A stretch of 35,627 nt of DNA, from positions 1 to 35,627 of the forward strand of contig JAOAFV010000040.1 in NCBI GenBank assembly GCA_026416095.1. The letters run 5' to 3'. The notes beneath the pieces were generated by a model that worked only from the letters and a program-made list of their open reading frames with translations, did no database searches and was not told the origin of the DNA. Source of the stretch: Bacteroidales bacterium (GTDB taxonomy: Bacteria; Bacteroidota; Bacteroidia; Bacteroidales; GWA2-32-17). The translations under genes and the position numbers were made by a program. Shown piece after piece: positions 7,786 through 15,781 of the stretch (position 1 is its first letter; each line of letters begins with the position of its first letter).

Positions 7786-9149
7786 TATATAAACGTAAGA
7801 AAATGAATAAATATTTTTTTCTCATTAAATTTATTGATTGAATAATCAACCTTTAACGCTACATCATAATATGTTACAAAGTTAATTCCTATGCCATAAC
7901 CATACAACACTTCGTTTGTTAAGGGCATTTTATGATAACTTATTACATAACCTACATCTGCATTAATCGATAAAAATAACGAAAAGAAAAATTTTGAAAA
8001 TCTTTCGTTCTTTATAAAATTCAAATTTTTTTCTTTTATGTTTAAGACATTATATCTTAAGCTATTTGAATTTAAAATAAACCCATCACCAGGAATTTCA
8101 TAAAGTTCCATTCCTCTGACAAAATATTTATAACCAAGACATTTTGAAAACAAATAAGTTTGTTTTTTTAAAAAGCTATACTTAAAATACAAACCATTAG
8201 CAAAGTTTAACCTTTTGCATATGGGGGCATAACTACTTATGCTTCCTAAAAAAGATGGATTATTGAAATAGTTATTAATAAACTTATCAATTGACAAGTG
8301 TAACTGGTATTTTATACCCCTTGTGGGAAATGAAAAAGAGTTAGTATTATTGAACGAAAAGATATAACTAAAATTTAAAAAACTAATTTTTTTATTATTT
8401 TCTATTAAAAAATTCTTATTTAACGTATAAAGTGTATCAGAAATACGATGATTTTCAAAAGAAACAATAAAGTTATGAGAGTAATGAATATATGGTCTGT
8501 ATTTTATTGTAATTTCTATATCTTCGTTACGATACAAATAATTATTTTCATAGAAAAAATACACTGGTTTATTATTAACAACTTTATACGGTACCTTTTT
8601 TTGTTGATAATGTAAAGCTTTAAATTCGAATCCTAATTTTTTTGATTTTAAAAATTCAGGAATTGTATATGCAAAACCATATTTTTCTCTAAATCCGAAA
8701 GTAACTATTCCTCTTAGCAGCTCGTTGTTACCCCTGAAGTTTGCTTGAAGCAAAAATAAGCCAAAATTAATTTTATTAAAATCCTTCTCGTAAATCCAAG
8801 CATTAATGTTTCTTGATGCTTGTTCAAAGATTGGAACAGGCCAAAAATACCATCGTTCTACAACATTTATAACTACATCGGTGCTATTATTGAATGTATT
8901 AATGGTATCGATGTAAACGAAATTAAATAATGCAGTTCTTCTTAAATTATCTTCTGTTATTTGTAAAAATTTCTTTATGTTTACAGATGATATTGTATCA
9001 CCTTCTTTAAAAGGTATTTCTCTTAAAATAACTTTATTTTTTGTTTTTTTATTTCCAGTTATTATAATTTTTCTTACAATGTAATATTCATTAGAATGTG
9101 TGGTTAATGTTATTAAAATTAAAAGAAAAAGAATAAAACCCATAAACAT
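7785..9149 (-). CDS. Small BamA/TamA-like (Omp85) outer-membrane protein
   Basis: The 454-residue protein has a signal segment (residues about 1-20), one POTRA-like domain (about 22-95: VRKIIITGNKKTKNKVILRE, LRRTALFNFVYID), then a predicted barrel containing FVRGMELYEIPGDG, which matches the L6 RG motif of Omp85 proteins. With one POTRA domain it is much shorter than BamA (844 residues, 1227-3761), so it is a second Omp85 protein of unknown substrate. It ends in isoleucine, not the usual C-terminal aromatic. It starts 2 bases after the CBS gene and overlaps nadK by one base, so the three form an operon. Confidence 0.75.
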   Translation of the reverse strand: MFMGFILFLLILITLTTHSNEYYIVRKIIITGNKKTKNKVILREIPFKEGDTISSVNIKKFLQITEDNLRRTALFNFVYIDTINTFNNSTDVVINVVERWYFWPVPIFEQASRNINAWIYEKDFNKINFGLFLLQANFRGNNELLRGIVTFGFREKYGFAYTIPEFLKSKKLGFEFKALHYQQKKVPYKVVNNKPVYFFYENNYLYRNEDIEITIKYRPYIHYSHNFIVSFENHRISDTLYTLNKNFLIENNKKISFLNFSYIFSFNNTNSFSFPTRGIKYQLHLSIDKFINNYFNNPSFLGSISSYAPICKRLNFANGLYFKYSFLKKQTYLFSKCLGYKYFVRGMELYEIPGDGFILNSNSLRYNVLNIKEKNLNFIKNERFSKFFFSLFLSINADVGYVISYHKMPLTNEVLYGYGIGINFVTYYDVALKVDYSINKFNEKKIFIHFLTFI

Positions 9150-9151
9150 TA

Positions 9152-9817
9152 CTAAATACTTAAGAACTTAAAAAACTGATCAAGACGATCTTGATAGAAC
9201 TGTTGCAAGTCGGAATTTTCAACAAATGTATATTTTATAATGTAATTGTACCTATTAAAAGAACTTATAATTCTACTTATATCTTCTACGTTAATTTTTA
9301 AAGTAACTTCTATTTTTGTACTGTCTTCTGTTTCAGCAATATAAGAACTTAATATTTTAGCATTTTCGCTTTCTATAATTTGTGAAATTTCAACTAACGA
9401 ATAATCTCTGATATTCATTTCAAGCACAACAATCGATCCATATTTTTCAATATTTGTAACCTTTACAAGACCCTTAAGTAAATCTTTCAAGGTTATTGAC
9501 CCAAGGTATTCCTTTTTTTCATTAATTACAGGTATTAATGTTAATTGATCGATGTACATTTGTTGGGCAACTTCATATAAATGCTGATTTGCATATACAT
9601 AAGAATTTTTAAGATTAAGATTATGATTACCAAGGGGTTCTTGTGGTTCATTCATATCGTAAATATCATTTTCAGAAATTACACCTAAAAGAATCTCGTT
9701 GTTAACAATAGGTAAATGAGATAATTTAAAAATTTCCATATATTGAAGTGCTTCTTTGCCTGTATCTGATGTTCTCAGTAATGGCACATATTCGTTAATT
9801 AAATTTTTAGCCAACAT
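9152..9817 (-). CDS. CBS-domain protein with ACT-like C-terminus
   Basis: The 221-residue cytoplasmic protein has two CBS motifs, about residues 10-55 (SHLPIVNNEILLGVISENDI) and 75-125 (LTLIPVINEKKEYLGSITLK), followed by an ACT-like region (about 128-205: GSIVVLEMNIRDYSLVEIS). CBS pairs bind adenine nucleotides and act as energy sensors; the target here is unknown. In Bacteroidota this gene sits between pdxJ and nadK, as here. It is the first gene of a minus-strand operon with the Omp85-like gene and nadK. Its ATG (9815-9817) touches the -33 box of the divergent pdxJ promoter. Confidence 0.85.
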   Translation of the reverse strand: MLAKNLINEYVPLLRTSDTGKEALQYMEIFKLSHLPIVNNEILLGVISENDIYDMNEPQEPLGNHNLNLKNSYVYANQHLYEVAQQMYIDQLTLIPVINEKKEYLGSITLKDLLKGLVKVTNIEKYGSIVVLEMNIRDYSLVEISQIIESENAKILSSYIAETEDSTKIEVTLKINVEDISRIISSFNRYNYIIKYTFVENSDLQQFYQDRLDQFFKFLSI

Positions 9818-9847
9818 TTGTTTTCATTTTTTCAGTCGGTAAATTTG
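9817..9847 (+). promoter_or_regulatory. pdxJ promoter, complete Bacteroidota-type
   Basis: TTTG at 9817-9820, a 19-base spacer, then TAAATTTG at 9840-9847 match the phylum consensus TTTG-N19-21-TAnnTTTG. The start of pdxJ is 20 bases after the -7 box. The -33 box overlaps the first codon of the divergent CBS gene. Confidence 0.7.
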
Positions 9848-9867
9848 CAAAAAATTTTTAAAATAAA

Positions 9868-10584
9868 ATGATACATTTAAGTGTAAATATTAACAAAATT
9901 GCTACAATACGCAATGCAAGAGGAGGTAATGTGCCCGATGTAGCAAAAGCAGCAGTAGATTGCGAAAAATTCGGTGCAAATGGTATTACTGTTCATCCTC
10001 GACCCGATGAACGGCATATTAAATATAACGATGTACGAGAAATAAAAAAACTTATTAATGTTGAATTAAATATAGAAGGGTTTCCTTCTAAAAAATTTTT
10101 AGAACTTATTGAAGAAGTAAAACCTTCTCAAGTTACCTTAGTACCCGACCCACCCGATGCAATAACATCTAATGCTGGTTGGAATGTAAAAGATAATTTT
10201 GAATTCCTTAAAAATTGTATAAATTTCTTACATTCTCTCGGCATACGAACATCTATTTTTGTAGAAACAGATATTGAAAACCTTAAATGGGCTGCTGAAA
10301 CCGGAACCGACAGAATTGAATTTTACACAGAACCATATGCAAAACTATACCCTATTAATAGAGATAAAGCAATAGAACCATATATTAAAGCAGCCGAAAC
10401 TGCAATTAAACTCGGATTAGGTATCAATGCTGGCCATGATTTAAATTTACAAAATCTTAAATTTTTAGCCCTAAATTTACCAGGTTTGCTCGAAGTTTCA
10501 ATAGGCCATGCATTAATAAGCGATGCATTATATTTTGGTCTTGAAAAAACTATTAAATTATATTTAGAACAATTAAGAGCTTGA
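9868..10584 (+). CDS. pdxJ: Pyridoxine 5'-phosphate synthase
   Basis: PdxJ condenses 1-deoxy-xylulose 5-phosphate with amino-acetone 3-phosphate to form pyridoxine 5'-phosphate, the last step of the DXP-dependent vitamin B6 pathway. The 238-residue TIM barrel has [14 protein letters not shown] at the N-terminus, the catalytic His43 in [11 protein letters not shown], Glu70 in NIEGF, and His190 in NAGHDLN; these correspond to the active-site His/Glu/His of the E. coli enzyme. The ATG at 9868 follows a clear promoter. It is divergent from the CBS-nadK operon. Confidence 0.97.
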   Translation: MIHLSVNINKIATIRNARGGNVPDVAKAAVDCEKFGANGITVHPRPDERHIKYNDVREIKKLINVELNIEGFPSKKFLELIEEVKPSQVTLVPDPPDAITSNAGWNVKDNFEFLKNCINFLHSLGIRTSIFVETDIENLKWAAETGTDRIEFYTEPYAKLYPINRDKAIEPYIKAAETAIKLGLGINAGHDLNLQNLKFLALNLPGLLEVSIGHALISDALYFGLEKTIKLYLEQLRA

Positions 10585-10608
10585 TTTCTATTTTAATTTT
10601 TTTATTTT

Positions 10609-10616
10609 TATCTTTG
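10609..10616 (+). promoter_or_regulatory. Candidate -7 box before the small ORF and barrel gene
   Basis: TATCTTTG is an exact TAnnTTTG match in the gap after pdxJ. A TTG lies 25 bases upstream, further than the usual 19-21, so the -33 element is not convincing. It would start a transcript carrying the 57-residue ORF at 10657 and the barrel gene at 10845. Confidence 0.4.
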
Positions 10617-10656
10617 AACGTTTTTTGCATCATTAATTTTAACGAGGTTTGTTTTC

Positions 10657-10830
10657 ATGTTATCAATTATTGGTTATTATTTTGACCTTACAAAAAAAAT
10701 GCAAAACTCATATGCCAATTTCAACTGGTACAACTATTTACGATTTAATACAACATGGAATTCCTCGGAACATAACAGCAATCGCTTAAAAAAAATTGAG
10801 GGACATTATAATGTAACAATAAGCAATTAA
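10657..10830 (+). CDS. Possible small protein of 57 residues, unknown
   Basis: An ATG at 10657 opens a frame of 57 codons ending in TAA at 10828-10830. The product is polar and rich in Asn and Tyr (for example NSYANFNWYNYLRF), with no signal peptide or family I recognise. In its favour: a -7 box at 10609-10616, an open frame of this length in AT-rich DNA, and a position 14 bases before the ATG of the next gene on the same strand. Against it: no recognisable homologue and no clear ribosome-binding site. It may be a real small gene or a fortuitous frame in a leader. Confidence 0.3.
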   Translation: MLSIIGYYFDLTKKMQNSYANFNWYNYLRFNTTWNSSEHNSNRLKKIEGHYNVTISN

Positions 10831-10844
10831 CAAATAAAGTGAAA

Positions 10845-11480
10845 ATGCAAATAGTACCGATTTTCATATTTTTAGTTTTTTCTATTCCTTCGTTCCCTCA
10901 ATATATCGATTCAACATTTAACCAAAATTACGACACTACATCTAACGAGTTTTACTTAAAAATTTTTAAAAGCAGCGGAATTGCGAAACTTAATTCAACC
11001 AACCCTCAACTAACCAACTTAAATAAACCATATTTCGAATTATTATTGGGTTTTCATTACTACTTAAGTAAAAATATCGCTATTGGTTTTAATTTTTCCA
11101 CTTCTAATTTTCCGAATATCGATACAATTACTCTTCGAAAATTATATAATATAGGCATAGAATTCTTATATAATTCAAAAAATGCTAAAAAAACTAAAAT
11201 ACATTTATATTTTATACCTTCGATATCAAATATTCAATTGACTATACCATCAAAAAATAAGATAATTAGTAATACTCTGCAATTTAAAGTGGGCAGTAGT
11301 TTTAGTTATTTTATATCGAAAAAAGTATCATTAAATGCTGGAATCATATATTATTCGCAAAATTACAAGAAATTTGTATATTCATTAAATAAGCCTTTTA
11401 AATTATCTAATAATACAGATTTAACACTAAAATTTTCTGGAATATCTATTTTACTTGGAGTTGCTTTTAAAATAATGTGA
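10845..11480 (+). CDS. Small outer-membrane beta-barrel protein, unknown
   Basis: The protein of about 211 residues has a signal peptide (VPIFIFLVFSIPSFPQ), a short polar segment, and then alternating hydrophobic/polar strands (YFELLLGFHYYLSKNIAIGF, FKVGSSFSYFISKKVSLNAG, FSGISILLGVAF) typical of an 8-stranded porin-like barrel. An in-frame GTG two codons upstream (10839) would add MK and is also possible. It ends 5 bases before the convergent aroQ. No specific family is recognised. Confidence 0.65.
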   Translation: MQIVPIFIFLVFSIPSFPQYIDSTFNQNYDTTSNEFYLKIFKSSGIAKLNSTNPQLTNLNKPYFELLLGFHYYLSKNIAIGFNFSTSNFPNIDTITLRKLYNIGIEFLYNSKNAKKTKIHLYFIPSISNIQLTIPSKNKIISNTLQFKVGSSFSYFISKKVSLNAGIIYYSQNYKKFVYSLNKPFKLSNNTDLTLKFSGISILLGVAFKIM

Positions 11481-11485
11481 AAAAA

Positions 11486-11920
11486 CTATTTATTGCTCTT
11501 ATTTATTAAAAGTAATGCTTTAACTCCAAGTATATATGAATAAATTCCAAATCCAGTAATTATACCTATACAAGCAGAACCTGTAATAGAACTTTTTCTG
11601 TATGATTCTCTTCCAAAAATATTACTCAAATGAACCTCTACAACGGGAATATTGATTGCTTTAATTGCGTCGTGTAAAACAACTGAATAGTGCGAATAAC
11701 CACCAGGATTTATTACTATACCATTGCAAAATTCACTATACTTGTGAAGTGCATTTACAAGTTCACCTTCAATATTAGAGTGAAAAAAATGAAATTCAAT
11801 ATCTGGAAAGAATTTCATAATTTCTTCGTTAATTTCGTGCATAGATTTTTTACCATAAATATTAGGTTCTCTAATGCTTAAAAGATTTAGATTTGCTCCA
11901 TTAATTATAGCAATTTTCAT
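11486..11920 (-). CDS. aroQ: Type II 3-dehydroquinate dehydratase
   Basis: This is the third step of the shikimate pathway, dehydrating 3-dehydroquinate to 3-dehydroshikimate. At 144 residues it is the normal length for the small dodecameric type II enzyme. It has the NGANLNLL start, the catalytic Tyr22 within REPNIYG (flexible loop), NPGGYSHYSVVLHDAI, the active-site His in EVHLSNI, and FGRESYRKSS. It is divergent from xerD (59 bases apart) and converges with the barrel gene. Confidence 0.97.
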   Translation of the reverse strand: MKIAIINGANLNLLSIREPNIYGKKSMHEINEEIMKFFPDIEFHFFHSNIEGELVNALHKYSEFCNGIVINPGGYSHYSVVLHDAIKAINIPVVEVHLSNIFGRESYRKSSITGSACIGIITGFGIYSYILGVKALLLINKSNK

Positions 11921-11979
11921 ATTACTCTTAAAATAATTATTTAGTTCAAAAATTTAATAATTTAGCACAAAAATACAAA

Positions 11980-12879
11980 ATGAAATGGGACCATGCAATA
12001 CAAGAATTTATTGATTATCTTAAAATTGAAAAGTCACTTTCAAAAAACTCAATTGAAGCATATACCCACGATATTAATTTGCTTTATAACTATTCTCAAA
12101 TGTTTTTAAACGGAAAAGAACCCGATATTTTTAAAATTAACGACATAGAAAATTTTTTAGCATACATCCACGATTTAGGTTTATCGGCAACTTCGCAGGC
12201 AAGAATATTAAGTGGAATAAAAGCATTTTATAAATTTCTTGAAACTAACGATTATATTAAAGAAAACCCAACATTGCTTATTAATTCACCACGAATTAAA
12301 AGAAAATTGCCAGTAGTATTAACGGTTGAAGAAATTGAAAAAATTATCAATTCAATTGACTTAAGTACTTTCGAAGGTCATAGAAATAAAGCAATAATAG
12401 AAGTATTGTACGGTTGCGGTTTAAGGGTTTCTGAATTAATAGAATTGCAGATATCAAACATAAATTTTGAAGAAGAATACATAAGAATAATCGGGAAAGG
12501 TAATAAAGAAAGACTGGTACCAATATCACAACGGGCACTCAACCAAATAAAATTATACTTCGAAAAAACTCGGAATCATCAAAAAGTAAACCCAAAATAT
12601 TCTGCTTATGTTTTTTTAAATAGAAATGGAAAAAAACTAACAAGAGTAATGATATTTACAATCATAAAACAACTTGCACAAAAGGCTGGAATAACTAAAC
12701 CTATAAGTCCGCATACATTTAGACATAGTTTTGCAACTCATTTAATTGAAAATGGAGCCGATTTACGTTCAGTACAACAAATGCTTGGTCATGAATCAAT
12801 ACTTACAACCGAAATTTATACTCATATCGATAAAACTTATTTAAGATCGGTAATAGAAAAATATCATCCTCGCTATTAA
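11980..12879 (+). CDS. xerD: Tyrosine recombinase XerD type
   Basis: The 299-residue site-specific recombinase is probably the one that resolves chromosome dimers at dif. It has an N-terminal SAM-like core-binding domain (residues about 1-90: SLSKNSIEAYTHDINLL) and the catalytic domain (about 110-295) with all six active residues: Arg149 (CGLRVSEL), Lys173 (GKGNKERLVP), His245 and Arg248 (HTFRHSFATH), His271 (MLGHESI) and the nucleophile Tyr280 (TEIYTHI). The length and the HPR end fit XerC/XerD; XerD is preferred from the overall resemblance. The chromosomal setting (next to aroQ and ppdK) shows no integron or phage context. Confidence 0.93.
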   Translation: MKWDHAIQEFIDYLKIEKSLSKNSIEAYTHDINLLYNYSQMFLNGKEPDIFKINDIENFLAYIHDLGLSATSQARILSGIKAFYKFLETNDYIKENPTLLINSPRIKRKLPVVLTVEEIEKIINSIDLSTFEGHRNKAIIEVLYGCGLRVSELIELQISNINFEEEYIRIIGKGNKERLVPISQRALNQIKLYFEKTRNHQKVNPKYSAYVFLNRNGKKLTRVMIFTIIKQLAQKAGITKPISPHTFRHSFATHLIENGADLRSVQQMLGHESILTTEIYTHIDKTYLRSVIEKYHPRY

Positions 12880-12934
12880 AAATAGATTTATTAAAAAAAT
12901 GTTTATAATTTTTTTTATTCTGAAAAAACTAATA

Positions 12935-12942
12935 TAACTTCG
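12935..12942 (+). promoter_or_regulatory. Candidate -7 box for ppdK
   Basis: TAACTTCG differs from TAnnTTTG by one base and is followed by CAAAAATAAAAC and the ATG at 12964. It lies in an 84-base gap between xerD and ppdK that also contains a T-rich run, possibly terminating xerD. Confidence 0.35.
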
Positions 12943-12963
12943 CAAAAATAAAACCTGAAAAAA

Positions 12964-15756
12964 ATGAAAACAAGTGCAAAAAGTAAAAATAATGCTGTTA
13001 AAAAAGAAAAAAGTTTACATAAGTATGTTTATTTTTTTGGTAATAAGACTGCCGAAGGTAAGGCAGATATGAAAGAATTACTTGGTGGAAAAGGTGCCAA
13101 TCTTGCCGAAATGGCTTTATTGGGGCTCCCAGTGCCTGCAGGTTTTACTATCACTACCGAAGTATGTACTTATTATTATGAACATAATAAAACATACCCA
13201 TCCGACTTAAAGAAACAAGTAGAAGATGCTCTAAAAAAAGTTGAAAAAGTAATGGGCAGAAAATTTGGCGATAAAGACAACCCATTACTTGTTTCGGTCA
13301 GATCGGGGGCACGTGTTTCTATGCCTGGCATGATGGAAACAGTACTTAATGTTGGCTTAAACGATGAAACCAGAGAAGGATTAATTAAACAAACCAATAA
13401 TCCACGATTTGTATACGATTCGCAACGTCGTCTAATACAAATGTATGCAGATGTAGTAATGGAAAAAGCAGCAGGTATAGAGCCAGAAGAAGGGAAAGGA
13501 ATACGTCAGCAGTTAGAAAAAGAACTTGAAAAAATGATGCAAAAAAAAGGCGTAACACACGAAACCGAATTAAGTGCCAACGATTTAAAAGAACTTATTG
13601 TTATTTATAAAAACAAGGTAAAAGAAGTTTTAGGGAAACCATTTCCAGAAGATCCACATGAACAACTTTGGGGAGCTATTGCCGCTGTATTTCAAAGCTG
13701 GAACGGTAAAAGAGCCGTTTCGTATCGCCGTATAGAAGGAATTCCTGATTGGTGGGGTACTGCTGTTAATGTACAAGCTATGGTATTTGGAAACATGGGC
13801 GACACATCTGGAACAGGTGTTGCTTTTACACGTAACCCTGCCACAGGAGAAAATGAATTTTATGGAGAATGGCTACCTAACGCTCAAGGTGAAGATGTTG
13901 TGGCTGGAATTAGAACCCCTAACCCAATAAACGAAAAAGGCAAAAGTAGTCATAATAAGCATTTACCTTCGCTTGAAAAGCAAATGCCACAAGTATATAA
14001 GGAACTTTTAAATATTCGCGAAATACTCGAAAAACACTACCGCGACATGCTTGATATTGAATTTACAATACAAGAAGGTAAACTATATATGTTACAATGT
14101 CGTGTAGGTAAACGAAATGGACCTGCAGCTGTAAAAATGGCCCTTGATATGCTAAAAGAAAAACTAATAACACCCGAAGAAGCAGTATTAAGAGTTAAAC
14201 CTTCTCAATTAGACGAATTACTCCATCCTATAATAGATCCAAAAGCAGAAAAAGATGCCCAAATAATTGGACAGGGTTTGCCAGCTGGCCCAGGCGGTGC
14301 CACAGGACAAGCTGTGTTTTCTGCAAAAGACGCCGTAGAATGGGTAAAAAAAGGACATAAAGTAATACTTGTACGCGAAGAAACCAATCCCGAAGATATA
14401 GATGGTATGCGGGCTGCCGAAGCAATACTTACTGGTAGGGGTGGAATGACAAGCCATGCTGCTTTAGTAGCACGTGGCTGGGGAAAATGTTGCGTTGTGG
14501 GCGCTGGTAACATTAAAATAGATGTTATAAAAAAGCAATTCATCGGTTCAGATGGCACATTAATAAAAGAAGGTGATTGGATTACACTCAATGGAACAAA
14601 AGGTCTTGTTTATAAAGGTCAATTACCAATGAGCAAAGCAGCTGAAGAAAATCCCGATTTTAAAGAGTTTATGAAAATTTGCGATCAACTTAGAAAATTA
14701 AAAGTTCGCACTAATGCAGATACACCCGAAGATGCATTGCGAGCAAGAAAATTTGGGGCCGAAGGTATTGGTCTATTTCGTACCGAACACATGTTTTATG
14801 GCGAAGGTAGCGAAAAGCCTTTATTTTTGCTACGTAAAATGATTGCATCAACTACCGAAAATGAACGCCGCGAAGCTCTTAATGAGTTATTCCCATACAT
14901 GAAGCAAGACGTAAAAGATACACTTTCAGTAATGGATGGCTTACCAGTAACATTTAGAACATTAGATCCACCTCTACACGAATTTATTCCTCAAAACCCA
15001 GAAGAACGAAAAAAATTAGCTGATAGCTTAAATATAAGCTTAGAAGAATTCAACAAGCGTGCAAATGCTTTACACGAAAATAATCCGATGATGGGACATA
15101 GAGGAGTTCGTCTTGGTATTAGTTATCCCGAAATTACCGAAACTCAAGTGAGGGCTATATTCGAAGCTGCAGCCGAATTAATCAAAGAAAAGAAAAAAGT
15201 ATTGCCCGAAATAATGATACCTGTTACTTGTAACGAAGTTGAACTTAAACATCAATTCGATCTTATTAAAAAAGTGCATGAAGACGTTTGTAAAAAATTT
15301 AATATAAAAGAAATTCCTCATTTGGTTGGAACAATGATAGAAGTACCTCGTGCAGCACTTGTTGCAGATAAAATTGCTGAATATGCTGAATTTTTCTCAT
15401 TCGGTACTAACGACTTAACTCAAATGACATTCGCTTTTTCAAGAGACGATATTGGTTCTTTCTTGCCAGAATACTTAGAAAAGAAAATCTTAGCATTCGA
15501 CCCATTTCAACACATCGATAAAGACAGCGTTGGTGAACTTATGGAAATAGCTGTTAATAGGGGAAGAAAAACTCGTAAAGATCTTAAAATAGGCATATGT
15601 GGAGAACATGGTGGCGATCCTCAATCTATTGAATTTTGTCATAAAATAGGTCTAAACTATGTAAGTTGTTCACCATTTAGAGTACCAATTGCTCGGCTTG
15701 CTGCTGCTCAAGCTGCTGCAAAAGAAAAACTTGAAAATAAAAAAAGAAAAAAGTAA
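12964..15756 (+). CDS. ppdK: Pyruvate phosphate dikinase
   Basis: PPDK interconverts pyruvate, ATP and phosphate with phosphoenolpyruvate, AMP and pyrophosphate; in anaerobes it often works in glycolysis using pyrophosphate. The 930-residue protein has an N-terminal ATP-grasp domain (about 25-400: GGKGANLAEMA, SVRSGARVSMPGMMETVLN), the swivelling phosphohistidine domain with His498 in GGMTSHAALVARG, and the C-terminal PEP/pyruvate barrel (about 570-920: FRTEHMF, GTMIEVPRAAL, FGTNDLTQM) with catalytic Cys879 in GICGEHGGDP. It is longer than the common 870-890 residues, partly through a Lys-rich N-terminal extension of about 20 residues. The M1 peptidase gene follows on the same strand. Confidence 0.98.
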   Translation: MKTSAKSKNNAVKKEKSLHKYVYFFGNKTAEGKADMKELLGGKGANLAEMALLGLPVPAGFTITTEVCTYYYEHNKTYPSDLKKQVEDALKKVEKVMGRKFGDKDNPLLVSVRSGARVSMPGMMETVLNVGLNDETREGLIKQTNNPRFVYDSQRRLIQMYADVVMEKAAGIEPEEGKGIRQQLEKELEKMMQKKGVTHETELSANDLKELIVIYKNKVKEVLGKPFPEDPHEQLWGAIAAVFQSWNGKRAVSYRRIEGIPDWWGTAVNVQAMVFGNMGDTSGTGVAFTRNPATGENEFYGEWLPNAQGEDVVAGIRTPNPINEKGKSSHNKHLPSLEKQMPQVYKELLNIREILEKHYRDMLDIEFTIQEGKLYMLQCRVGKRNGPAAVKMALDMLKEKLITPEEAVLRVKPSQLDELLHPIIDPKAEKDAQIIGQGLPAGPGGATGQAVFSAKDAVEWVKKGHKVILVREETNPEDIDGMRAAEAILTGRGGMTSHAALVARGWGKCCVVGAGNIKIDVIKKQFIGSDGTLIKEGDWITLNGTKGLVYKGQLPMSKAAEENPDFKEFMKICDQLRKLKVRTNADTPEDALRARKFGAEGIGLFRTEHMFYGEGSEKPLFLLRKMIASTTENERREALNELFPYMKQDVKDTLSVMDGLPVTFRTLDPPLHEFIPQNPEERKKLADSLNISLEEFNKRANALHENNPMMGHRGVRLGISYPEITETQVRAIFEAAAELIKEKKKVLPEIMIPVTCNEVELKHQFDLIKKVHEDVCKKFNIKEIPHLVGTMIEVPRAALVADKIAEYAEFFSFGTNDLTQMTFAFSRDDIGSFLPEYLEKKILAFDPFQHIDKDSVGELMEIAVNRGRKTRKDLKIGICGEHGGDPQSIEFCHKIGLNYVSCSPFRVPIARLAAAQAAAKEKLENKKRKK

Positions 15757-15781
15757 TTATATACCCTTAAAAAATATAAAT

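Noticed and set aside
11980-12879. xerD as the integrase of a mobile island
   Set aside because: It has the length and motifs of the housekeeping Xer recombinases and sits among core genes, with no attachment sites, cargo or phage genes nearby.
14205-14591. Minus-strand open frame of 128 codons inside ppdK
   Set aside because: It lies opposite the strongly conserved phosphohistidine domain of PPDK; it is open only because of the codon use of the real gene.
15689-15781. TTG-started extension of the M1 peptidase into the end of ppdK
   Set aside because: It would put a Leu-rich out-of-frame reading of conserved ppdK sequence before the signal peptide; the CTG at 15782 is a much better start.
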